A stretch of 64,000 nt of DNA from Phycicoccus sp. Soil802 (lineage in GTDB: Bacteria; Actinomycetota; Actinomycetes; Actinomycetales; Dermatophilaceae): positions 124,001-188,000 of the forward strand of contig NZ_LMSS01000005.1 of the NCBI RefSeq assembly GCF_001429605.1, given 5' to 3'. The notes under the pieces were generated by a model that was given only the letters and a program-made list of their open reading frames with translations, did not search any database and was not told where the DNA came from. This document shows, in pieces, positions 26,301 through 32,816 of the stretch (the first letter of the stretch is position 1; each line of letters begins with the position of its first letter). Both the position numbers and the translations under genes were made by a program.

Positions 26301-26551
26301 GTCACGACGGTGATCGAGGGGATGGCGTCCGCGACGCCACGGTGGGCCCGCACGGTCTCGACGGCGTTGCCGTCCACACCGGGGTCGACCACCACGAGGC
26401 GCTCGGGGGTGCGCGTCTGGCGCGCGAGCGAGTCGAGGGTCTCCGGGAGCGCCGAGGCGGGGCCCCGGAGGACCAGAACCGCCGTCACGGTCGCGACCGC
26501 CGCAGGAGGTCCTGCGGGGTCCGTCACATCATGGGGCGGGGCAAGCGTCAT
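23366..26551 (-). CDS. Large GT2 glycosyltransferase with multi-span membrane domain
   Basis: The 1061-residue protein begins with a GT-A domain (residues about 20-270) containing RLVVVDPGVDGN, VLTSDSAAAP and the WRAQQSGRRVVVVP region. A membrane helix and a cytoplasmic loop follow, then a 500-residue block with about twelve hydrophobic segments, and a polar C-terminal domain ending in two helices and a basic tail (GNRSSRRSRP). Proteins of this design lie between whiB and manB across Actinobacteria. The likely reaction is sugar transfer coupled to export of an envelope glycan. The start is ATG 26551; the DUF5719 gene is translationally coupled downstream. Confidence 0.85.
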   Translation of the reverse strand: MTLAPPHDVTDPAGPPAAVATVTAVLVLRGPASALPETLDSLARQTRTPERLVVVDPGVDGNAVETVRAHRGVADAIPSITVVTVPAAASLAYAVCSALAQDLATGAAGPDPASHVWVLTSDSAAAPTTLARLLDAVRRSPSVGAAGPKLLDWTRAGALRSVGLQLTRSGRVIPSPAPGEPDQGQYDRRTDVLAIPATGMLVERALLAELGGPERRFGDFGADIDFSWRAQQSGRRVVVVPRATLRTGAEPAPDDLVPSDSATRMRRQARRVALSRCAWWTLPFLAAWIVLSSTTAAVALMLAKRPRAAWAELSDIGAVLTPGRVLGARWRSRGTRQVRRRDLQGLFVPSRTVLRHTTDLIRDEVALEPGQLDSARAAAIESGPVADEAQDLNVLGATWASRATRNPGVLVVLAMTVVSVLATRRFGGSFGDRLDNGLTGGETVGVRAGAGTLWHAWLDGWHGSGLGSGAEQGPHLVVLAGLSWLAANLPLFSAPASPAGAVVTMLVTFALPLATLAAYLAARVVTHSRLPRALAALAWSTTAVLATAVGSGRLGAIVAAVVLPLVAAGVVLAGRRAGTTTATAATVLGAAVLGAFAPALLALVVVAGVVVLLAGHGWARVRGLAIALGPVLLLGPWVETLVARPALVFTGPGLSVWGTDQALPWQIALLHPGGAGSYPVLLSVPLVLAGMLGLLRAGRRGPAASVLAVVALLGLGYAVVAPRISLGVVPQGLPEAGRPITAWAGTGLLVFALALVAAALLGAEGLAVSRSRGGWQALARWPVAAALIGSVLLSGAWLTWRTVGSDLRAWQDPRPAVAVDQAESGIGNRMLLLTPEGDGLTYQLLGREVRDVARSLPTPPADRTSSTALATSVGALFEQGAAPGALTPAADLSDQAVGFVGLRTEATDPRIRALDATAGLSRLGEHDGVTFWRVLPGGGGTADDAVAPSRARLVTKSSEQALPVSGSHARLEVRAVVPQGASLVLAEPDAWVRHARVTVDGRILAPSGDHAAYALPAGPATISVEVLPTSATWRYAQGILLLLVAFLAVPFGNRSSRRSRP

Positions 26552-26584
26552 GCGCTGGTCACGAGGGAGTCGCCACGCGGGCGA

Positions 26585-26848
26585 CTAGACCGCACGCTTC
26601 TTGAGCTTGCGGCGCTCCCGCTCGGACAGCCCACCCCAGATGCCGAACCGCTCGTCGTGCGCCAGGGCGTACTCCAGGCACTCGGCCCGGACCTCGCACC
26701 CGACGCAGACCTTCTTGGCCTCCCGCGTCGACCCGCCCTTCTCAGGGAAGAACGCCTCGGGGTCCGTCTGGGCACAGAGCGAACGCTCCTGCCACGACAT
26801 CTCCACCTCTTCGCCACCTTCGAAGGTGACCAACTGAAGCTCTTGCAC
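26585..26848 (-). CDS. whiB: WhiB-family iron-sulphur regulator (WhiB2/WhmD type)
   Basis: GTG 26848 gives 87 residues, with GAGGAGG just upstream. The four cluster-binding Cys are at residues 25, 48, 51 and 57 (LCAQTD, VCVGCEVRAEC), followed by GIWGG at 69-73 and a basic DNA-contacting tail (SERERRKLKKRAV). The protein should bind a [4Fe-4S] cluster and act with the sigma factor. WhiB2/WhmD members at this locus affect septation and sporulation in mycobacteria and streptomycetes. It is divergent from cofD and carries its own promoter. Confidence 0.93.
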   Translation of the reverse strand: MQELQLVTFEGGEEVEMSWQERSLCAQTDPEAFFPEKGGSTREAKKVCVGCEVRAECLEYALAHDERFGIWGGLSERERRKLKKRAV

Positions 26849-26881
26849 GGCTTCCTCCTCGACCCGGTGCGCCGCCCTGTG

Positions 26882-26901
26882 TGTGATCAAGCGCGATCAC
26901 A
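26882..26901. promoter_or_regulatory. Inverted repeat in the whiB leader
   Basis: TGTGATC and GATCACA flank AAGCGC. It lies just downstream of the predicted whiB transcription start, so it could be an operator or form a 7-bp RNA hairpin in the leader. The half-site spacing does not match the CRP consensus. Confidence 0.5.
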
Positions 26902-26909
26902 ACAATGGA

Positions 26910-26939
26910 ATTACACGCGTGTCATACGTGGTTAGTCAA
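26910..26939 (-). promoter_or_regulatory. whiB promoter (TTGACT, 18 bases, TGTAAT)
   Basis: On the minus strand TTGACT at 26934-26939 and TGTAAT at 26910-26915 are 18 bases apart, a good housekeeping-type promoter. The spacer includes the palindrome ACACGCGTGT overlapping the -10. The region is clearly more AT-rich than its surroundings. The leader before GTG 26848 would be about 55 bases. Confidence 0.6.
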
Positions 26940-27111
26940 GCGGAAGTCTGATATTTGCCCGATCGGACGAACCTTGATAACGCCTCTTCCCCGAGCGCTA
27001 GAGGTGCGGTAGAAGTGCGGTGCGCGTGCCTGGCGCGGCTCGGACCGCGGTGGGCGTCCGTCCTGGGAGCCACCGATGGCCGCGCAGGGTGGGACTGCAA
27101 GACTGCGGGAC

Positions 27112-28098
27112 ATGCGCATCACGGCACTGGCCGGCGGTATCGGCGGGGCCCGCTTCCTGCGTGGCCTGCGCGCCCACCTCGACCGCTCCCCCGACCTCGC
27201 GGACACCGAGCTCACCATCATCGGCAACACCGGTGACGACATCAGCCTGTTCGGCCTGCGGGTCTGTCCCGACCTCGACACGTTGATCTACACCCTCGGC
27301 GGCGGCAGCCACGAGGCCCAGGGCTGGGGACGGGCCGACGAGAGCTACCGGGTGCTGGGCGAGCTGGCGGCCTACGGCGCCGTGCCGCAGTGGTTCGGCC
27401 TCGGCGACCTCGACTTCGGCACCCACATCGTGCGCTCGCAGTGGCTCGGCCAGGGACTGTCCCTCTCCGAGGTGACCGCCCGGCTCGCCGCCCGGTGGGG
27501 GCTGCCCGACCAGCGCATCACCCTGCTGCCGATGAGCGACTCCCCCGTCGAGACCCACGTGGTCGTCGAGGACGAGCAGGGACAGCGGGCGATCCACTTC
27601 CAGGAGTGGTGGGTCCGCCACCAGGCGTCGATCCCGGCCCAGCGGTTCCAGGCCGTCGGCATGGACCGCGCGACCGCTGCCCCGGGCGTCCTCGACGCGA
27701 TCCGTGGGGCCGACGTCGTGCTGCTGCCGCCGAGCAACCCGGTCGTGTCCATCGGGATCATCCTCGGGGTCCCCGGCGTGCGAGATGCGTTACGTGGCAC
27801 CGCTGCTCCCGTCGTCGGAGTGTCACCGCTCATCAACGGTATGCCGGTGCGTGGCCACGCCGACGCGTGCCTGCGGGCGATCGGCGTGGACTCCACCACC
27901 TCCGCCGTCGCGGGGCTCTACGAGGACTTCCTCGACGGGTGGCTCGTCTCCCCCGAGGACGAGTCATCGGTGAAGCTGCCCCGAGCGGTGGTGCGCGGCC
28001 GGCCGCTGCTGATGACCGACACCGACGCGGCTGCCGAGATCGCGGGCGCCGCCCTCGACCTGGCGCTCGAGCTGTCCTCCCGGACCAAGGGCGCCTGA
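27112..28098 (+). CDS. cofD: 2-phospho-L-lactate (or phosphoenolpyruvate) transferase, F420 biosynthesis
   Basis: ATG 27112 gives 328 residues, the normal length. CofD/FbiA moves the phospho-lactyl or enolpyruvyl group from its GDP-activated form to the deazaflavin Fo, forming (dehydro)F420-0 in the cytoplasm. Signatures include ALAGGIGGARFLRGL at the N-terminus, NTGDDISLFGLRVCPDLDTL, the LPMSDSPVETHV loop and the LLPPSNPVVSIGIIL segment. cofE follows after two bases. The pair is divergent from whiB as in mycobacteria (Rv3261/Rv3262). cofC and the Fo synthase are not in the window. Confidence 0.95.
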   Translation: MRITALAGGIGGARFLRGLRAHLDRSPDLADTELTIIGNTGDDISLFGLRVCPDLDTLIYTLGGGSHEAQGWGRADESYRVLGELAAYGAVPQWFGLGDLDFGTHIVRSQWLGQGLSLSEVTARLAARWGLPDQRITLLPMSDSPVETHVVVEDEQGQRAIHFQEWWVRHQASIPAQRFQAVGMDRATAAPGVLDAIRGADVVLLPPSNPVVSIGIILGVPGVRDALRGTAAPVVGVSPLINGMPVRGHADACLRAIGVDSTTSAVAGLYEDFLDGWLVSPEDESSVKLPRAVVRGRPLLMTDTDAAAEIAGAALDLALELSSRTKGA

Positions 28099-28100
28099 GC

Positions 28101-29135
28101 GTGCCGACACTCTCGATCGTGCCGCTGACCGGCATACCCGAGGTGCGGGCCGGCGACGAGCTGGTCGGGCTGCTGCTCGACGCCGCGGCGGCCGCGGACC
28201 TGACGCTCGCGGACGGCGACGTGCTCGTGGTCTCGAGCAAGATCGTCTCGAAATCCCTTGGCCTGTGGGCCGATTCGACGGTCAAGGGCGCTGCCGTGGT
28301 CAGCCAGACGGTGCGCGTCGTGGCCGAGCGGATGACCGGCGACAAGGTGACGCAGATCGTCCGGTCGACGGCCGGCCCGATCATGGCCGCCGCCGGCGTC
28401 GACGCCTCCAACACCGGAGGGCGCGATGCCGTGCTGCTGCTGCCAGCTGACCCTGATGCCGAGGCGGAGCACCTGCGGGTGGCACTGCTCGCCGCGACCG
28501 GCCTGCGGCGCCTGGGTGTGGTGTTGAGCGACACGGCCGGGCGACCGTGGCGGTTCGGGCAGACCGACTTCGCTCTGGGGGCCGCAGGCATCGAGGTCGT
28601 CGACGACCTGCGTGGTGGCGTCGACGCCGACGGTCGACCGTTGTCGGTCACCGCCCGAGCCGTCGGCGACGAGCTGGCTGCCGCCGCAGACCTGGTGAAG
28701 GGCAAGGCCGACGCGATCCCCGCCGCCGTGGTCCGCGGGACCGAGTGGGCGCTGGCCGACCGCGGCCCGGGCGCCCGCGCGCTCATCCGCGCAGGCCGAG
28801 AGGACTGGTTCGACTACGGCCGCGCGGAGGCGGTCCGGGCCGCCCTCGGCATCGAGCCCGGCGAGGGGATCGCCGAGCAGATCGGCATCCCGACCGTGGG
28901 CACCGAGGACGTGGCCAGCCGCCTGGGTCGGGCCGTCGCGGTGGCGCTGGTCGGCGCCCCCGACGTCGGCATCGACGTGGGTGGGTCGGTCGTGACCGTG
29001 TCCAGCCCCTCGTCCTACCAGCTCGGCGTCGCCGTGGCCCGGCTCGAGGTGGCGCTCTGGGGCGAGGGGCTCACTGCCGAGGTCCCCGACGACGTGGCCG
29101 GGCTCGACCTCCGGCTCGAGATCCGCGACCGCTGA
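28101..29135 (+). CDS. cofE: F420-0:gamma-glutamyl ligase with a short atypical C-terminal domain
   Basis: GTG 28101 is two bases after the cofD stop and gives 344 residues. CofE adds glutamates to F420-0 using GTP. Residues 1 to about 245 carry the CofE domain: VLVVSSKIVSKSLG, the LSDTAGRPWRFGQTDFALG loop, and GDELAAAADLVKGKADAIPA. The last 90-100 residues (PGEGIAEQIGIPTVGTEDVA onward) are not the FMN nitroreductase-like domain that finishes mycobacterial FbiB at about 448 residues. The dehydro-F420 reductase activity of FbiB must therefore be absent or encoded elsewhere, and the role of this short domain is unknown. Confidence 0.92.
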   Translation: MPTLSIVPLTGIPEVRAGDELVGLLLDAAAAADLTLADGDVLVVSSKIVSKSLGLWADSTVKGAAVVSQTVRVVAERMTGDKVTQIVRSTAGPIMAAAGVDASNTGGRDAVLLLPADPDAEAEHLRVALLAATGLRRLGVVLSDTAGRPWRFGQTDFALGAAGIEVVDDLRGGVDADGRPLSVTARAVGDELAAAADLVKGKADAIPAAVVRGTEWALADRGPGARALIRAGREDWFDYGRAEAVRAALGIEPGEGIAEQIGIPTVGTEDVASRLGRAVAVALVGAPDVGIDVGGSVVTVSSPSSYQLGVAVARLEVALWGEGLTAEVPDDVAGLDLRLEIRDR

Positions 29136-29141
29136 GGGAGC

Positions 29142-30074
29142 TCAACGTCGGGTCGGCAGGTGGGTCCTCGGGGCCATCCGCGGGCCCCGGCGCGGACGAG
29201 CCGCCCCGGACAGCTCCAGCAGGTGCTGGACGCGGTAGCGGTGGCCCCGGTAGGGCTCGAGCAGCTCGGCGAGGACGTCGTCGTCGCGAGCCTCGCCCAG
29301 CAGCGCCCAGGTGAGGTTCTTCGCCACGTGGTAGTCGCCGAAGCTGACTGCGTCGGGATCACCCAGCGCGCGCTGGGCGACCTCGGCCGCCGTCCAGACG
29401 CCGATGCCCGGCACCGACCGCAGCCGTCGGTGGGCGGCGTCGAGCGGCAGCTGGGCGCTCTCCTCCAGCCGACCGGCCACCTTCGCCGCCCGCATCACCG
29501 TGCCGGACCGCGCGCCGTCGACCGAGGCCGCCAGCCAGTCCCAGGACGGGATGGCCGCCCACTCCTGCGCCGTCGGGGCGACCCAGAGGCGGCGCTGCTC
29601 GCCGGCGCCGGGAGCGCGCGAGCCGAACCGGTGGACCAGCGTCCGGTAGCCGCCGAACGCCTCCTGGCCGGTCACCTTCTGCTCGATCACGCCCGGCACC
29701 AACGCGTGCATGACCAGGCCGGAGCGCGGCACATGCCAGGCGGCATACCGTCTCCACGCCGTGGCCACCTGCGGGTGGTGCGCGACGAAGTCACGGTCGT
29801 CATCGCCGTCGCCGAGCAGCGCCGGCACCTGGTCGAGCGCCCACTGCGCCCCGTCACCCCAGGCCGTCGCCACCACCTCACCGACGTCGCGACGCTGGAC
29901 GAGCCGCAGGGTCGCCGGCCCAGCGGGCGTCGGCAGGCCGAGCCACCAGCCGTCGCCACGGTCGGGCTGGAAGGTCGGGTCGCCTCCCCCGCGACGGAAC
30001 GCGGAGATGACCAGCCCCACCGCTGTGGCCCTGCCGGGACGCCACACACGGGTGGTCTCGGCGGTCGGGGACAT
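29142..30074 (-). CDS. AlkA-like DNA-3-methyladenine glycosylase (HhH-GPD superfamily)
   Basis: ATG 30074 gives 310 residues. The helix-hairpin-helix and catalytic region lie at about residues 219-250: VPGIGVWTAAEVAQRALGDP, then DAVSFGDYHVAKN, where the Asp after SFG is the expected catalytic acid. An N-terminal AlkA-like beta domain (residues 1-100) precedes a helical core with VIEQKVTGQEAFGGYRTLVH. The enzyme should excise alkylated bases in the cytoplasm. No Fe-S cluster Cys are present. The start is close to the divergent DUF3105 gene. Confidence 0.85.
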   Translation of the reverse strand: MSPTAETTRVWRPGRATAVGLVISAFRRGGGDPTFQPDRGDGWWLGLPTPAGPATLRLVQRRDVGEVVATAWGDGAQWALDQVPALLGDGDDDRDFVAHHPQVATAWRRYAAWHVPRSGLVMHALVPGVIEQKVTGQEAFGGYRTLVHRFGSRAPGAGEQRRLWVAPTAQEWAAIPSWDWLAASVDGARSGTVMRAAKVAGRLEESAQLPLDAAHRRLRSVPGIGVWTAAEVAQRALGDPDAVSFGDYHVAKNLTWALLGEARDDDVLAELLEPYRGHRYRVQHLLELSGAARPRRGPRMAPRTHLPTRR

Positions 30075-30164
30075 GTCGCCAGTGTCGCGCGCCGGGGTGA
30101 CAGGGTCCGCAGGCGGGCCACGTAGACTCTCCGCGACCCGCCCCCGAACGACCCCGAGGAACCC

Positions 30165-30866
30165 GTGGCAAACAAGCGCGCGAGCCAGGACCGCAAGGCC
30201 CGACTGGCCGAGATCCAGAACCAGCAGAAAGCCAAGGAGCGCAAGGTCGTCGCCGGCATCGTGGTCGGTTGCCTGGTGCTGCTGGCCGGGCTCACCGGGG
30301 TCGTGCTCTACGCGATCAACGACGCGAAGGGCAAGCAGCTGCCGGCGCTCGGGGTCTCCGTGGCGGCCGCCAAGTGTGACCCCGTCACCACCGACGCCGC
30401 CACCGGCTCGGGTGAGCACGTCGGGCCGGGCACCGCGAAGCCGGACCAGACCTCGGTGCAGTACTCGACGATCCCGCCGAGCAACGGCGCCCACTTCGCC
30501 ACCCCCGACGTCAGCGGGCGGGACTTCTACACCGCCACCGACCGCCCCGAGCTCGAGACGCTGGTCCACAACCTCGAGCACGGCTACACGATCCTCTGGT
30601 ACGACGGCACCAAGGTGAAGGACACCACGCTCCTCAAGGACGTCGCCGACCAGGCCAACAAGGTCGCCGAGACCAGCGGCAAGTTCAAGGTCGTCGAGTG
30701 GGACCCGAGCCGGGGCGCCTTCCCCGCCGACAAGCCCTACGCCCTCTCACACTGGGCCAAGGACGCCGGTCACCGCCAGCTCTGCGGCGACCTCTCCGGC
30801 CAGGTCATCATCGACTTCGTGAAGAAGTACCCGAAGGACGACACCCAGGAGCCGGGCGCCGCCTGA
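30165..30866 (+). CDS. DUF3105 membrane-anchored protein
   Basis: GTG 30165 gives 233 residues with GAGGAA upstream; TAGACT at 30124 is a likely -10, leaving a leader of about 35 bases. A basic start (ANKRASQDRKARLAEIQNQQ) is followed by one membrane helix (about residues 27-49). The external domain has the DUF3105 signatures PPSNGAHF and HNLEHGY near residues 104 and 131. Two Cys (AAKCDP and RQLCGD) could form a disulphide. The function is unknown. Confidence 0.87.
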   Translation: MANKRASQDRKARLAEIQNQQKAKERKVVAGIVVGCLVLLAGLTGVVLYAINDAKGKQLPALGVSVAAAKCDPVTTDAATGSGEHVGPGTAKPDQTSVQYSTIPPSNGAHFATPDVSGRDFYTATDRPELETLVHNLEHGYTILWYDGTKVKDTTLLKDVADQANKVAETSGKFKVVEWDPSRGAFPADKPYALSHWAKDAGHRQLCGDLSGQVIIDFVKKYPKDDTQEPGAA

Positions 30867-30922
30867 CCCCAACGGGTTTCGGGACCCGACCAGCAGACGG
30901 AGCCGGCCAAAGACCGGGGTAT

Positions 30923-30967
30923 GCCGCCCGCTCGCCCACGCGACCGTGGGACCCGCCGAGCGGCGGC
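30923..30967. terminator. Two-step hairpin, probable terminator between convergent genes
   Basis: GCCGCCCGCTCG pairs with CGAGCGGCGGC with one bulge, and inside it CCCACG pairs with CGTGGG around CGAC. It sits between the convergent DUF3105 and methyltransferase genes. No T tract follows. As at 5507, the left arm starts at a GTATGCCG octamer. Confidence 0.6.
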
Positions 30968-30983
30968 AAACCTGTCTGCGGGC

Positions 30984-31787
30984 TCAGAGGTGGACGGGGC
31001 TGACGCGCAGCGCAGGGCCGGCCGGGGCGGCGTCCTTGAAGGCGGCCCAGATGTAGGTCGGCGCCATCGGTGCGGCCGCCTCGAGGACGCGGCCGGGCAC
31101 GCGGGACACCCACGCCGGGATCTGGTCGGTGCCGGCGAAGGCCGTGCTGTCCGCGAGCACCGGGAGCGTGTAGTCCCAGACGTCGAAGGCGCCGAAGAGC
31201 CGGCGCAGCCCGGCCCGCGAGTAGTAGTGCTCGTAGTAGTGCTCGCCGCGGCCGGTCAGCCGCAGGTAGCGGTCGGCGGCACCCTGCGGGAGCCAGGAGA
31301 GGAACGGCAGCTTGTAGTGCGGTTCGAGGACCTGGTGGCGGTGGCCGACGCCGAGGTAGAGCACCCCGGTGGGGCTCAGCACGCGGTGGATGTCAGCGAC
31401 GACCGACTCGGGGTCGACGACGTGCTCGTAGATGTGGTTGAAGACGACGACGTCCATCGACCCGTCCTCGAACGGCAGCGCCTCGCCCCGGGCGAGGCTG
31501 AACTCGACGCGTTCGCCGAACCGCTCGCGCGCCGCGACCAGCCCGGGCTCGTCGATGTCGACGCCGGCCGTGTGCGCCCCGGCCAGGGCCAGCTCGTCGG
31601 CGATGAAGCCGGCCGAGCAGCCCACGTCGAGGGCCCGCAGGCCGGCCAGGTCGGCCCGGCCCAGCGCGTGCCGGACGACGGCCAGGATCTTCTGGGCCTT
31701 CTGCCGGCGCTTGCGCTCGTCGAGCATGGCGCCCATCAGCTCGGAGTAGGCGAGCTGCTCCTCACGACCGGACCCGTCGGAGGTCAC
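30984..31787 (-). CDS. Class I SAM-dependent methyltransferase in an envelope-glycan operon
   Basis: GTG 31787 overlaps the upstream flippase-like gene as GTGA and gives 267 residues. The Rossmann motif I ALDVGCSAGFIADELA lies near residue 50, followed by an acidic AGVDID strand, PFEDGSMDVVVFNHIYEHV (motif IV) and a HRVLSPTGVLYLGVGHRH strand. A downstream cap region has paired aromatic residues (HYYEHYYSRAGLRR). It is the last gene of a four-gene minus-strand operon with GT4, GT2 and a flippase-like protein, so the substrate is probably a polyprenyl-linked sugar. Not further assignable. Confidence 0.83.
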   Translation of the reverse strand: MTSDGSGREEQLAYSELMGAMLDERKRRQKAQKILAVVRHALGRADLAGLRALDVGCSAGFIADELALAGAHTAGVDIDEPGLVAARERFGERVEFSLARGEALPFEDGSMDVVVFNHIYEHVVDPESVVADIHRVLSPTGVLYLGVGHRHQVLEPHYKLPFLSWLPQGAADRYLRLTGRGEHYYEHYYSRAGLRRLFGAFDVWDYTLPVLADSTAFAGTDQIPAWVSRVPGRVLEAAAPMAPTYIWAAFKDAAPAGPALRVSPVHL

Positions 31788-32815
31788 GAGCGGGACTCCT
31801 CGGCGGTCACGTCGGGGTCGACCTCGATGTGGTCGTGCTGCCGCTCCTCCGGGGAGGTGACCAGGTGGTGCGACCGCGCGTAGAGCCAGCCACCGAGGGC
31901 GAACACGACGTCCGCGGCCACGGTGAGGAAGCGTGAGATGACCACCACGGCGGTCGCGGCGGACGTGGAGGTCACCGGGGCGAGGATCAGCACCAGCACG
32001 CCCTCGCGCACCCCGACGCCAGCCGGCAGGACCACGCTGAACATCGCGATCGACGACGCCAGCGCGAAGCCGGACAGGCTCGCCAGCACGAGCTGACCCG
32101 TGCCGGTGTCGCCGCCCGTCGCCCGGGCCAGCACGAGGATGTGCAGGCCGGACGAGACCCACGCGCCGATGAAGAAGAGGGTCGCGGTGAGGACGGCCCG
32201 TCCGGAGAGCCGGTGCTCGAGCTGCTCACGGCGGAGCACCCGCAGGACGGTGGCGATCCCCCAGTTGAGCAGCGGCGGCCAGAGCACGACGGCCAGCAGC
32301 GGCACCGCGAGCAGCAGCGCCCAGCCGGTCCGCGCCGCCGAGTCGTCGCGGGTGATCAGCAGCGGCAGGGCGGGCGCGCCGACGATCAGCCCGCAGATGG
32401 CCGCCATCGCGACCGAGACGAAGGCGACGACCGCCGAGCGCTTGCGCGGGATGTGCAGCCGGGCGCCGATCTCGGCCTGCGCGACGATGCTCCAGACCGC
32501 CCCGGGCACGTACTTGCCCAGCTGGCCCACGAAGAAGATGCCGCCGGCCGGCGCGACGTGCAGCGGCGACCCGAGGTCGGCCATCAGGACCCGCCAGCCC
32601 AGCACGGTGAAGACCGGGGGCAGGCAGACGAGGACGGCAGCCAGCGCGAAGGTGCCGGCGTCGATGCGCCCGATGTCGGCGGACACCTCGCGCCAGTTCT
32701 TGGCGACCGCCACGGTCACGGCCGTGACGACCAACAGCGCCAACAGGATCCGCAGCCCGCTGAAGATGCGGGTGCGGTTCGTGGCGGTGGTGGTCTTGGT
32801 GCGGCCCGGGGCCAT
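31784..32815 (-). CDS. LPG-synthase-type (UPF0104) membrane protein, possible flippase
   Basis: This 343-residue protein has about eight membrane segments and the signature FFVGQLGKYVPGAVWSIVAQ near residue 95, plus LPAGVGVREGVLVLIL near residue 265, both typical of the lysylphosphatidylglycerol synthase transmembrane region family. Stand-alone members in glycan operons may act as lipid-linked sugar flippases, but this is unproven. It lies between the GT4 fusion and the methyltransferase, overlapping the latter by four bases. The C-terminus is acidic and cytoplasmic. Confidence 0.8.
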   Translation of the reverse strand: MAPGRTKTTTATNRTRIFSGLRILLALLVVTAVTVAVAKNWREVSADIGRIDAGTFALAAVLVCLPPVFTVLGWRVLMADLGSPLHVAPAGGIFFVGQLGKYVPGAVWSIVAQAEIGARLHIPRKRSAVVAFVSVAMAAICGLIVGAPALPLLITRDDSAARTGWALLLAVPLLAVVLWPPLLNWGIATVLRVLRREQLEHRLSGRAVLTATLFFIGAWVSSGLHILVLARATGGDTGTGQLVLASLSGFALASSIAMFSVVLPAGVGVREGVLVLILAPVTSTSAATAVVVISRFLTVAADVVFALGGWLYARSHHLVTSPEERQHDHIEVDPDVTAEESRS

Positions 32816-32816
32816 G

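Noticed and set aside
26882-26901. CRP-type binding site upstream of whiB
   Set aside because: The half-sites TGTGA and TCACA are ten bases apart rather than six, so the spacing does not fit.
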